DNA of 64,000 nt. It comes from Clostridiaceae bacterium. GTDB taxonomy: Bacteria; Bacillota; Clostridia; Saccharofermentanales; Saccharofermentanaceae. The stretch is from assembly GCA_012718915.1 (NCBI GenBank), contig JAAYBI010000112.1, forward strand, positions 1 to 64,000, in the 5' to 3' direction. The notes beneath the pieces are model-generated. The model did no database searches. It had not been told where the DNA came from and worked only from the letters and a program-made list of their open reading frames with translations. Shown here in pieces: positions 26,283 to 34,690 of this stretch; within the stretch, counting starts at the first letter, position 1, and every line of letters starts with the position of its first letter. The position numbers and the translations under genes are program-made.

Positions 26283-28406
26283 TCAGTTTTCTGTCACTTC
26301 TTCAGCTTCAGAGGCAATGTCTTCCGCGACAGTCTCTTCAACTGCATCGGTATCCTTATCGGTATCCTTGATCAATTCAGAAGAGCTGTCAACGAGAACA
26401 GGTTCTTGATCAGAATTATCAACGTCATCCGAAACCATTTCTTCAGAGTTATGGGGGTTGATTGCTTCAACATCCTTGATGCTGATACTGATACGACGAG
26501 TCTCATTGCTGACATCCAATACACGAGCAACAACTTCCATGCCTTCCGCAAGCACATCTTCAGGCTTGTTCAGGCGAACATCCGATATTTGAGAAACGTG
26601 ACAGAGTGCATCAACGCCCGGCTCAAGTTCCACAAATGCCCCAAACTGGAACATGCGAACGACTTTGCCATGCACAATACTTCCGACAGGAAATCTCTCT
26701 TCGACGTTGTGATACGGATCATTTTCTGCACGCTTGTAACCCAATGAAATACGCTTCTTTTCAGAATCGAAATCTTTAACGTAGACAGAAATTTTGTCGC
26801 CGACAGTAACAACTTCGGACGGGTGACGAATTCTCTGCCAAGACAATTCAGAAACGTGAACCAAACCGTCTACACCGCCGATATCAACAAAAGCACCGAA
26901 ATCGGTAAGGCTTCTGACAACACCCTGGTACTCGGCTCCGACTTCAATCGCAGCCCAAACTTCATCTGCCTTTTCCTTACGTTGACTATTGAGAAGTGCT
27001 CGACGTGAACCGGATACGCGCAAACGTCTCTTGTCCGGATCGAACTGTGTTACAAGAATCTCAATGGTCTTGCCTTTGTATTGATCCAGATCGTTGACGG
27101 TGGTCAAATCGAGTTGCGTTCTGTGAATATAGATATCAACGCCGCCGAGATTGGCAATAACGCCGTCTTTGACAACATTAGTAACCTTAACTGTCACCGG
27201 AGTCGCATTTTCGAAGGCTTCTTCAACCTGTGCTTTGTACTTGCCAAAATCAACATGCGCTTTAGAGAGCAGTATCTCCTTCCCCATATCGGAATTACGT
27301 ACACTGCGAACAAATACTTCTATCTCTGTATGGGCATCTATTGCTTCATCCAGATCAAAATCAGGGTCGTTGGCAAATTCGTGGCGGGGAATACGTCCCT
27401 CGGACTTGTCATGAACGTCTACGTATACAAACTCATTGTCTGCAGAAGTAATCGCTCCCCTAACCGTCGCATTCTTTCTGAGTTGTGGAATGTTGTCGAT
27501 GTAATCACCAAAATTGATGTCGGTTTGTTCCTGATTGGCCGTAGCCTGGTCTTCACTCATTGTTTGGATAACCTCCCTGATAATACAATCTGGCGTTGAC
27601 GCTCCTGCCGTCACTCCGACAACAATGTCAGAATTTGAGAATATTGGATTCTCAAGAACCTTATTGATGTCTTGAGCGTCTGCGACAAGGAACGTGTTCG
27701 CGCAACGACTCCTACAAATATCGAAAAGCTTCATGGTATTCGAACTTCTCTCAGAACCAATGACAATCATACAGTCTGAGGAGGCCGCTAAGTCAGAAGC
27801 TTCACGCTGTCTGTTTTCAGTCGTACTACATATTGTATCAAAAAACTGTTCGTTTGCAATTTTATTATTGGCATTTTGTCGGATTTTCTTGTATTCCGAT
27901 GAAGAAAATGTTGTTTGAGAGACCAAAATAGTATTTTCAGGCTCAATTTCAAGCAAATTAAACTCTTCATTGTTTCCGACTACCGTCACATGATCGGATG
28001 CTTCTCCACGAATTCCCTCAACTTCAGGGTGGCCTTTTTTCCCTGCAATAATGATTTTTCTGCCTTTTTGAGATTCATCCTTAACAATTTTGTGGATTTT
28101 TTTCACAAAAGGACACGTGCAATCTATAATTTTACAATTGATCGCCTCTAACCCTTGCTTCACCTGAGGCGTGACACCATGTGCCCGAATAATGACGACG
28201 CTGCCGGATTCAATTTCATCGACTGAATTAGCCAAATACATCCCGCTTTCTAATAGCTCATTAACAACAAAGTCGTTATGCGTTATTTCGCCGAACATAT
28301 AAACCTTGGTGTCCGGTTGTGTTTTTGACAACACCGAGTATGCGGTCTTGACTGCTTGATCGACGCCGAAACAAAATCCTGCATTCTTCGCTAATTTTAT
28401 AATCAT
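26283..28406 (-). CDS. ispH: Fusion of HMBPP reductase (IspH) and ribosomal S1 domains
   Basis: Bifunctional protein, 707 residues. Residues 1-280 are IspH, the last MEP-pathway enzyme, making IPP and DMAPP. Its three cluster cysteines are Cys12 (GFCFGV), Cys98 (CTCPFV) and Cys193 (TICSTTENRQ). Residues about 313-640 hold four S1 RNA-binding domains, the last two with classic DFGAFVDIGGVDGLVHVS and FGAFVELEPGVDALCHVS segments, followed by an acidic tail. Such IspH-RpsA fusions are known in Clostridia. The ATG overlaps the cmk stop as ATGA. It is the last gene before a strong terminator. Confidence 0.97.
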   Translation of the reverse strand: MIIKLAKNAGFCFGVDQAVKTAYSVLSKTQPDTKVYMFGEITHNDFVVNELLESGMYLANSVDEIESGSVVIIRAHGVTPQVKQGLEAINCKIIDCTCPFVKKIHKIVKDESQKGRKIIIAGKKGHPEVEGIRGEASDHVTVVGNNEEFNLLEIEPENTILVSQTTFSSSEYKKIRQNANNKIANEQFFDTICSTTENRQREASDLAASSDCMIVIGSERSSNTMKLFDICRSRCANTFLVADAQDINKVLENPIFSNSDIVVGVTAGASTPDCIIREVIQTMSEDQATANQEQTDINFGDYIDNIPQLRKNATVRGAITSADNEFVYVDVHDKSEGRIPRHEFANDPDFDLDEAIDAHTEIEVFVRSVRNSDMGKEILLSKAHVDFGKYKAQVEEAFENATPVTVKVTNVVKDGVIANLGGVDIYIHRTQLDLTTVNDLDQYKGKTIEILVTQFDPDKRRLRVSGSRRALLNSQRKEKADEVWAAIEVGAEYQGVVRSLTDFGAFVDIGGVDGLVHVSELSWQRIRHPSEVVTVGDKISVYVKDFDSEKKRISLGYKRAENDPYHNVEERFPVGSIVHGKVVRMFQFGAFVELEPGVDALCHVSQISDVRLNKPEDVLAEGMEVVARVLDVSNETRRISISIKDVEAINPHNSEEMVSDDVDNSDQEPVLVDSSSELIKDTDKDTDAVEETVAEDIASEAEEVTEN

Positions 28407-29104
28407 AAGATGTCCTTATCATGCGCATTCTCTAATATTGACTTCGGCAAGCATCCGAGCAGAGCCAGCAAGGTTTCCTGGGGGGTGTTGGCAGTCGTAT
28501 CAATTTCGATAGCGTCCGAGGTCTTTTTCAAAGGGGCAAAGGCACGATTCGAATCTTGCTCATCACGATATTCCAGATCAGCCATAACTTCTTCAATCGT
28601 CATATCATGGACACCTTTGCTAAGCATCTCCTCAAGCCGACGCTTTGCTCTCTCTCGAATATCAGCGGTAAGGAAAAATTTGAAATCGGCATTCGGCAAA
28701 ACATAACTTCCGATGTCTCGCCCATCGAGAACAACATTCTTCTCTCCTGCAATTTGCCGCTGCATATCAACCATTCTCTCACGCACGATTCTGAAACGAG
28801 ACACATCTGACGCGGCTTGTGAAATGCCGGGCAAACGAATCCTATCCGTTACGTCAGCTTTATTAAGAAATACTTTCTGCGCTCCGTTTACAAAAACAAT
28901 TTCGATATCTATAGAATCCATGAGCTCAGATATCGCAGACTCGTCCTTAGTAGAAACATTATTATCGACCGCATACAGTCCGCACGCTCGATACATGGCT
29001 CCGGTATCTAAATATAATATTCCCAGTTTTTGCGCAACAGAACGTGCTAAAGTACTTTTCCCTGACCCGGAAGGCCCGTCTATTGCGATTTGAAAATGCT
29101 CCAT
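28403..29104 (-). CDS. cmk: Cytidylate kinase
   Basis: Phosphorylates CMP and dCMP using ATP. 233 residues. P-loop DGPSGSGKSTLARSVA, then LDTGAMYRA, VVLDGRDIGSYVLPNAD and the lid RERAKRRLEEM. It overlaps ispH-rpsA by 4 bases. The cmk-ispH-rpsA order is conserved in Clostridia. HutP-family and RpiR-family genes lie just upstream on the same strand with gaps of 14 and 9 bases, so the four are probably one operon. Confidence 0.97.
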   Translation of the reverse strand: MEHFQIAIDGPSGSGKSTLARSVAQKLGILYLDTGAMYRACGLYAVDNNVSTKDESAISELMDSIDIEIVFVNGAQKVFLNKADVTDRIRLPGISQAASDVSRFRIVRERMVDMQRQIAGEKNVVLDGRDIGSYVLPNADFKFFLTADIRERAKRRLEEMLSKGVHDMTIEEVMADLEYRDEQDSNRAFAPLKKTSDAIEIDTTANTPQETLLALLGCLPKSILENAHDKDIL

Positions 29105-29118
29105 GGCGTCCCCCTTAA

Positions 29119-29538
29119 CTAAATGGCTCGATGCCCCAGACCGATAGCAATTTCGTTGAGATGCAGAAGTCCGATTCCGAAATACAGACAGACGCTGATG
29201 TGATTGTTATATCTTGCTATTCCAATCTTGCCGCCAACATTTAGTCCGATTGCTTTTGATGTGATTTGAGAAATTGCTTCACGCGCTGCACCGGCAATCG
29301 CTCCTTCTTCGCTATGAGTGTTAGTAATGACACCCTCCCTTTGCGCTGCGACGATGCATCTCTCGATTATTTTCGACACAGAGGAAATAAATTCCCCGCC
29401 AAAATCCGCAGCTGCGGCTTTTATTTGCACAGACTGAAGGTTCGATTTAAGCTCCGTCTCTTCCTCCCGACTAATCGCGAGGGTCATTCGAATCGCTGCG
29501 GTTGAAGTTATTTTGCTGTCCGGAATGTTATCTTTCAT
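29119..29538 (-). CDS. HutP-family protein, role unknown here
   Basis: 139 residues from the ATG at 29538 (a GTG lies one codon earlier; GAGG precedes). HutP of Bacillus binds RNA and histidine to antiterminate the hut operon. This one matches the clostridial branch: AAADFGGEFISSVSKIIERC, EEGAIAGAAREAISQI, IGLNVGGKIGIARYNNHIS and a C-terminal GLLHLNEIAIGLGHRAI. No hut gene is near. By eye the two His of the Bacillus metal/histidine site (RESHALYHATM) align with Gly residues here, so the ligand may differ. Always beside cmk/ispH in my recollection of Clostridia, which hints at a housekeeping role. Confidence 0.8.
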   Translation of the reverse strand: MKDNIPDSKITSTAAIRMTLAISREEETELKSNLQSVQIKAAAADFGGEFISSVSKIIERCIVAAQREGVITNTHSEEGAIAGAAREAISQITSKAIGLNVGGKIGIARYNNHISVCLYFGIGLLHLNEIAIGLGHRAI

Positions 29539-29547
29539 CACTTTGCC

Positions 29548-30480
29548 TCACTCATTGTTGGCGACCTCATCTGTAGGTCGATCATTAGTATCCTTACTCT
29601 TATCGTAAACTTTATATTCATCCCAAAGCTTCTCAAGCGCCTCGAAGGTTTGCTCAATGTGTTCACGACGATGCATTCCGACAGCAACGATCAGCGCATT
29701 GATGAGCGACAGAGGGGCAATCAGTGAATCGACAAATGATGCCATATCCGATCGCGCGAATAATGCGACATCTGCGTGTTGCGACAACGGTGTGTCGGCC
29801 TTGTCCGTGATTGCAACAACGGACGCACCGCGCTGACGCGCATACTGCATGGACTGAATCGTTCTTGTTGAATATCTGGGGAAACTGATTCCGATAAACA
29901 AGTCCCCCGGACCGATCGGAAGCACCTGTTCAAAGACTTCATTGGCACTACTGGTGTGAATGTGTCTGACATCGTCGAATAACAAGGTGAAATAAAAATG
30001 CATAAACGAGGACAGGGGCGAAGAACTTCTCAGACCCATAAGATAAATCTTTTTTGCTTTGAGAATCATTTGAACCGCATCCGCAAAAGCCTTTTCATCG
30101 ATATGTTCATATGTATGTTTGAGATTCTCTATATCCGTCTGTACGATAGATCGCAGTAATTGCGCATCATCACCGAAGCGTTTCGACGCATTGAGTCTCT
30201 GAAGGTATGTCAGTTTTACTTTTAACTCTTCTTGAAGGCTCTTTTGAAAATGAGGATAACCTTCAAATCCGAGCTCCATAGAAAAACGAACTACCGTAGA
30301 TTCACTGACTCCGGTGTGTTCGCCGATTTTCGCAGCCGTCATATACGCTGCCCGCTCATAATCCGACAAAATAAAGCGAGCGATAGACTTCTGTCCCTTG
30401 CTCATTTTGGGCATTTCTTGCTCTATTTGTTCAACTATACTCTTGTAGCTCGATTCTTGGTCATTCTTGACCTTGGACAT
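29548..30480 (-). CDS. MurR/RpiR-family transcriptional regulator
   Basis: 310 residues. N-terminal HTH (about 20-95) with the helix AAKIGEHTGVSESTVVRFSMELGF and a C-terminal SIS sugar-phosphate-binding domain (about 130-270) containing YLMGLRSSSPLSSFMHFYF and GDLFIGISFPRYSTRTIQS. Members usually sense phosphosugars and control sugar or cell-wall-sugar use. Its target is not evident, since the downstream genes are HutP, cmk and ispH-rpsA. A GGAGG precedes the ATG. It is the first gene after the terminator of the carboxyltransferase unit, so it must have its own promoter. Confidence 0.92.
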   Translation of the reverse strand: MSKVKNDQESSYKSIVEQIEQEMPKMSKGQKSIARFILSDYERAAYMTAAKIGEHTGVSESTVVRFSMELGFEGYPHFQKSLQEELKVKLTYLQRLNASKRFGDDAQLLRSIVQTDIENLKHTYEHIDEKAFADAVQMILKAKKIYLMGLRSSSPLSSFMHFYFTLLFDDVRHIHTSSANEVFEQVLPIGPGDLFIGISFPRYSTRTIQSMQYARQRGASVVAITDKADTPLSQHADVALFARSDMASFVDSLIAPLSLINALIVAVGMHRREHIEQTFEALEKLWDEYKVYDKSKDTNDRPTDEVANNE

Positions 30481-30513
30481 ATCATTTTCCTCCGTAGAAT
30501 GTCATTGAATATG

Positions 30514-30519
30514 ATTATA
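30514..30519 (-). promoter_or_regulatory. Candidate -10 of the RpiR-HutP-cmk-ispH/rpsA operon
   Basis: A perfect TATAAT on the minus strand, 34 bases before the RpiR start. The -35 at the expected distance is poor (CACAAA); a TTGTCA lies 21 bases away, which is too far for a normal promoter. Position between a terminator and the first gene of an operon supports it. Confidence 0.4.
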
Positions 30520-30540
30520 CACGTTCGCGTAAAAAATTTG

Positions 30541-30582
30541 TGACAAAAAATGAAAGCCATCTCTCGACGACTTTCATTTTCG
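30541..30582 (-). terminator. Terminator after the 5S carboxyltransferase gene
   Basis: Inverted repeat AAAATGAAAG/CTTTCATTTT (arms 30571-30580 and 30547-30556) with a partly paired 14-base loop; on the minus strand it runs into TTTTTTG. It follows the 5S gene stop by about 20 bases and ends the ileS-to-5S unit. The symmetry of A and T runs means it could also act on the plus strand. Confidence 0.75.
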
Positions 30583-30599
30583 CGAACTAATAATAATGA

Positions 30600-31991
30600 T
30601 CAGACCGGTTGATACGCACCGTCAATGCTTCCCGCAACATTATCGATTCCATGCAAACGCAATCTGCGTTCTTTAAAAAATGTCTCTGCAACTTGCGGGA
30701 ACATGGCCCATGTCAATACGTCTTCATCCTGTTCCATATATTCTGCCATTTGAGCTCGCACCTTATCCAATTCGGGCTCAATTTGATCAGCCGGGCGTCC
30801 TGTAATCTGTAATTCATCTCCGAGAATCTTCGACAGAATTTCTTGACTGATCGTTGACGGGGTCTTACCATACTCGCCCTTAACGAGTGCCTTGGATTCT
30901 TTGGGCACCATTTTGTAACGTTCTTTGGTAATGACATTCATGACCGCTTGAGTACCGACAATTTGAGAAGACGGCGTGACCAACGGCGGAAACCCAAAAT
31001 CTTCACGCACTCTAGGCACTTCGTTAAGTACTTCAAGTAAGAGATCCTCTTTTCCGGCCTGCTTCAACTGAGAAACAAGGTTGCTCAACATACCACCCGG
31101 GACTTGATATTTGAGCGCATTAACATCAACGCCTAAAACCTTGGGATTTAATAATCCTGAAGCGATGTATTTGTCGCGCAGTGTGTTCGCATAAGCTGAT
31201 ATCTCTGAAAGCAAGTCCAAATCCAAGCCTGTATCGTATTGAGTACCCTGTAATGCAGCGACCATCGGTTCTGTTGCCGGTTGAGATGTACCCAGTGCCA
31301 AGGGAGATAATGCACAGTTAATGGTGTCTACTCCGGCCTCAACGGCCTTTAAATAAGTCATAGAACCAGATCCGGAAGTATAGTGTGTATGTAATTCGAT
31401 CGGCAGTTTCGTCGCACTCTTGATGGTCGATACTAATTCATAGGCTTCATAGGGCAATAACAAACCCGACATGTCCTTGATGCAAATTGAATCAGCACCC
31501 ATCTCTTCTAATTCTTTGGCCTGACGCGCAAACAATTCATTTGAATGGAATGGACTTGTTGTATAAGCAATAGCCGCCTGAACATGACCACCGGCTTTCT
31601 TGCAAGCTTTGGTCGCTCGTTCAATATTTCGATAGTCATTAAGAGCATCAAAAATACGAATGATATCGATACCGTTTGCAATCGACTTCTCCACAAAATA
31701 ATCAACGACATCGTCCGCGTAATGCTTGTATCCGAGGAGATTCTGTCCCCTTAACAGCATCTGCAACTTTGTATTTGGGCAAGCCTTACGAATTTTTCGA
31801 AGGCGCTCCCAAGGATCCTCGTTTAAGAAACGCACGCAAGCATCAAAAGTTGCGCCGCCCCAACACTCGAGTGCGTTGTAACCCACTTTGTCGAGTTTAT
31901 CGAGCATCGGCTCCATATCTTCAAAGCTCATTCGTGTTGCAATTAATGACTGATGCGCATCACGAAGAATAGTTTCTGTGATTTTTACCAT
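30600..31991 (-). CDS. Biotin-dependent carboxyltransferase, 5S/OadA-like subunit
   Basis: Pyruvate/oxaloacetate carboxyltransferase domain, 463 residues, like transcarboxylase 5S and the oxaloacetate decarboxylase alpha N-terminus. TIM barrel starts ETILRDAHQS with metal Asp11; Lys172 in CIKDMSG matches the carbamylated lysine; His201 and His203 in IELHTHYTSG are metal ligands. It ends without a biotin domain, which is encoded separately by the next gene upstream. It would move CO2 between pyruvate/oxaloacetate and biotin. No membrane beta subunit (OadB/GcdB) is present, so a soluble transcarboxylase with the 12S-like gene is more likely than a sodium pump; this is inference. Confidence 0.9.
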   Translation of the reverse strand: MVKITETILRDAHQSLIATRMSFEDMEPMLDKLDKVGYNALECWGGATFDACVRFLNEDPWERLRKIRKACPNTKLQMLLRGQNLLGYKHYADDVVDYFVEKSIANGIDIIRIFDALNDYRNIERATKACKKAGGHVQAAIAYTTSPFHSNELFARQAKELEEMGADSICIKDMSGLLLPYEAYELVSTIKSATKLPIELHTHYTSGSGSMTYLKAVEAGVDTINCALSPLALGTSQPATEPMVAALQGTQYDTGLDLDLLSEISAYANTLRDKYIASGLLNPKVLGVDVNALKYQVPGGMLSNLVSQLKQAGKEDLLLEVLNEVPRVREDFGFPPLVTPSSQIVGTQAVMNVITKERYKMVPKESKALVKGEYGKTPSTISQEILSKILGDELQITGRPADQIEPELDKVRAQMAEYMEQDEDVLTWAMFPQVAETFFKERRLRLHGIDNVAGSIDGAYQPV

Positions 31992-32003
31992 GAGATCCTC
32001 CTA

Positions 32004-32420
32004 TTATGCGAAAGAAACCAACGGAGTACCCGCATTTACGGATGCACCTGACGATACGTATACGCCTTCGATAACGCCATCTGCATCTGCAACGATTTCA
32101 TTTTCCATTTTCATTGCTTCCAGCACCATTAATACTTGACCATGCTGAACCGTCTGACCTGCCGATACACTTACCGAAAGAATTGTCCCTGGCATCGGTG
32201 CCGGTAACACACGTCCCTTAATAGCGTTGGCAGAAGCCGGTTCAGACTTCACCGGAGCGGGTTCAACACTAGGGGCAACCGGCGCGGAGACCTTGGGCGA
32301 TTCTGATACTTCTGATACGGGCGCAACAGCGACCGGTGCTGTATTCATCAAGGAACCGGTCTCCTCTACTTCGACTTCATACACTTTTCCATCTACTTTG
32401 ATTTTGTAAAACTGACTCAT
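32004..32420 (-). CDS. Biotin carboxyl carrier protein (1.3S-like)
   Basis: 138 residues. N-terminal strand region (YKIKVDGKVYEVEVEE), a Pro/Ala/Val-rich flexible linker (about 28-65), and a C-terminal biotinyl domain with EAMKM; Lys104 is the biotin site. This size and layout match transcarboxylase 1.3S or the gamma/BCCP subunits of decarboxylases. GGAGGT precedes the ATG. It lies between the 12S-like and 5S-like genes and would carry CO2 between them. Confidence 0.93.
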   Translation of the reverse strand: MSQFYKIKVDGKVYEVEVEETGSLMNTAPVAVAPVSEVSESPKVSAPVAPSVEPAPVKSEPASANAIKGRVLPAPMPGTILSVSVSAGQTVQHGQVLMVLEAMKMENEIVADADGVIEGVYVSSGASVNAGTPLVSFA

Positions 32421-32468
32421 CGTTTACCTCCGAAAATATTCTTAGATCATTAGTTCACAAAAATTGTA

Positions 32469-33953
32469 TTAGACTTTTTCCGCCATCGGGTACTCCAACA
32501 ATAGAACATCCAAAGTACTTATAATTCTTGCCCTGGATGACGACGGAAGAATAATTTCATCAATATGTCCCTCCGAAGCCGCAGAATCTGCAGACGCCAC
32601 TTCAGAACGGAATTCTTCGATAAGCTCGGTTCTGGCGGTTATTGGATCTTCACTTTCCGCGATTCTATTTTTCCACAGAATTTGAACCGCCGGATCCGGA
32701 AGAAGAACAGAAACTTCAGCACTCGGCCATGCAAACACATAATCAGAACCGAGCATTTTGCTGTTAAAGCAAACATATGCGGTTCCAATCGAAGGTCCGA
32801 CGATTAGTGATAATCTCGGAACTCGACAGGCGCAAAGAGAAGATACGAAGGACGCCGTGCGATCGAGAATATCAGATTTCTCGGTGCCAACTCCGATTTC
32901 AAAACCTTCTGCATGGCTCACGAAGATAATCGGCATACAAAATGAATCGCAAATGCGAATTAACTTCTCCGCCTTGTACATGCCGTCTCTGGATATCCGA
33001 GCCGATTCATTTCCGATCACGCCAACCGGAATACCGTCCATGAAAGCCATCGCTGCCACAATATCTGTTCCGATATGTGTATATATTTCTTCATATTTGC
33101 CGCCGTCAACAATCTCTTTAATGATTGAAGATGCCGGTACCGTTCCATCCGCGATATCGATTGCATACTTGTCGAGGATATCTGAGGAACGATTCGGAGA
33201 ATCCGATACTTTAGCGGATCTGGAAAACACTCTTTTCAGACCGGATCGAACAGGAATATACGATAAGTAAGATTTAGCCTTAAGAATACACGAGTCCTCA
33301 TCCGGCATAATCGCCGAAGCAACACCGGTATCCTTGTGCATCTGTGCTGACCCGATCGAAATATTATCGTCAGAATTCGAAGGGTATAGGATTGGACTGT
33401 TGAGAAATATATCGCCGCCATTTTCATTCATAATCAGGAAATCAGACTGCGAAGCAGCGACTGCTAAGCCGCCGGGACAATGGCCAAGTATGACCGATAG
33501 TATAGGAATGTTACGACGCGCTTTGGTCAGCGCAGTAATGACACCTGCCAAACCCTCGAGAGCAGCGACGCCCTCTTCAATACGCGCACCACCTGTGCTA
33601 AACATCATAACGAACGGGGCTCCAACTTTAAGCGCTGATTCAATCGTTCTTATGATCTTTCCGGCGTGGACGTAACCGACCGAGCCACCGTACACTGTAG
33701 CATCTTGTGAAGCTGCGTATACTAACCGCCCATTTATGGTACCATACCCGCAAATGACCCCATCGCCTTGAGTCGGCTCGCGATTAAATAAATCATTCCT
33801 AAGTCTCGATTCAACTGAACTGTTAAATTCCGCAAAAGAATTCGCATCAAATAATTGATTAATCCTTTGGCGTGCAATACAGTCTGATCGACTGTCTATT
33901 GCTTTAACCTTTAATTCTTGAATCTGCTGTTCTACTCGTTCTTTGGCAGTCAC
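32469..33953 (-). CDS. Acyl-CoA carboxyltransferase, 12S/MmdA-like subunit
   Basis: 494 residues with two crotonase-fold halves. The first oxyanion motif appears as STGGARIEEGVAAL (about 119-132). The second reads GPSIGTAY where the family usually has RKAYGGAY; SKMLGSDYVFAWPSAEV follows as expected. The C-terminal IDEIILPSSSRARI matches the family. It would transfer CO2 between biotin and an acyl-CoA such as methylmalonyl-CoA or acetyl-CoA. It is more divergent than typical MmdA, so the acyl-CoA is uncertain. It starts with GTG directly abutting the scpB stop, implying coupling. Confidence 0.85.
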   Translation of the reverse strand: MTAKERVEQQIQELKVKAIDSRSDCIARQRINQLFDANSFAEFNSSVESRLRNDLFNREPTQGDGVICGYGTINGRLVYAASQDATVYGGSVGYVHAGKIIRTIESALKVGAPFVMMFSTGGARIEEGVAALEGLAGVITALTKARRNIPILSVILGHCPGGLAVAASQSDFLIMNENGGDIFLNSPILYPSNSDDNISIGSAQMHKDTGVASAIMPDEDSCILKAKSYLSYIPVRSGLKRVFSRSAKVSDSPNRSSDILDKYAIDIADGTVPASSIIKEIVDGGKYEEIYTHIGTDIVAAMAFMDGIPVGVIGNESARISRDGMYKAEKLIRICDSFCMPIIFVSHAEGFEIGVGTEKSDILDRTASFVSSLCACRVPRLSLIVGPSIGTAYVCFNSKMLGSDYVFAWPSAEVSVLLPDPAVQILWKNRIAESEDPITARTELIEEFRSEVASADSAASEGHIDEIILPSSSRARIISTLDVLLLEYPMAEKV

Positions 33954-34664
33954 TTAATCACCTCTTTCAAGAGAAGTTTTATTTAAATCCTCTATGGGAT
34001 TTTGCTCTTCTTTAATAGTGTAATCGGGAGATGCAATATTGTCGATTGAAATTTGTCGTTTATATTGTGTTCCGGCCGCTTTTTCCAGAGAATCTTCTAA
34101 ATCACGAATGGTTTGGTACATTAAAAGGTCTAAAGCAGGCAATTCTCTTGCAGATTCAATGCCGAACTCAAGTAAAAATTGCTGGGTAGTTTCAAACAAC
34201 GTCGGACGACCGGGTGCATCCAAAGAACCGCACTCGCATATCCAACCCCGCTCCAATAATCTGGATACGATACTGTCGCTGCTCACGCCGCGAACCGCTT
34301 CGATTTGAGCTCTTGTAACCGGCTGATTGTATGCGATTACGGCAAGCGTTTCGTATGTTGCTTGAGACATAGGCGGACGACTTCTGGGCTGAAAATATCT
34401 CTCAAGAACGGACTTCATCTGTGGTTTAGTGCACATGATGTACTCATCTTCCATTCTCCGAATACTCAGCCCACCCCAAGGATTATTGGAATATTCCTTA
34501 GAAAGTCGATCGATGGTCTGAGCGATAATTTCTTTGTCCACTCCGGTGACTTCCTCTAATCTCGAAAGAGAAATCGGATCGCCGGAAGCAAACAATAAAG
34601 CCTCGATAGCCGCAGGAAGTTCCTGAACCGTGATTGAAAAGTCATTTTTCGGATTTGCATCCAT
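33954..34664 (-). CDS. scpB: Segregation and condensation protein B
   Basis: Winged-helix kleisin-partner that with ScpA and Smc condenses the chromosome. 236 residues. Recognised from PAAIEALLFASGDPISLSRL, LAVIAYNQPVTRAQIEAVRGV, LLERGWICECG and GRPTLFETTQQFLLEFGI. GGAG precedes the ATG. It follows scpA by 26 bases. The C-terminal approximately 60 residues are less conserved. Confidence 0.96.
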   Translation of the reverse strand: MDANPKNDFSITVQELPAAIEALLFASGDPISLSRLEEVTGVDKEIIAQTIDRLSKEYSNNPWGGLSIRRMEDEYIMCTKPQMKSVLERYFQPRSRPPMSQATYETLAVIAYNQPVTRAQIEAVRGVSSDSIVSRLLERGWICECGSLDAPGRPTLFETTQQFLLEFGIESARELPALDLLMYQTIRDLEDSLEKAAGTQYKRQISIDNIASPDYTIKEEQNPIEDLNKTSLERGD

Positions 34665-34690
34665 CGTATGGCGCTCCTTCTTTGTTTAGA

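Noticed and set aside
30600-33953. Sodium-pumping oxaloacetate or methylmalonyl-CoA decarboxylase
   Set aside because: No beta or small membrane subunit genes are in the operon or elsewhere in the window; not excluded for the rest of the genome.
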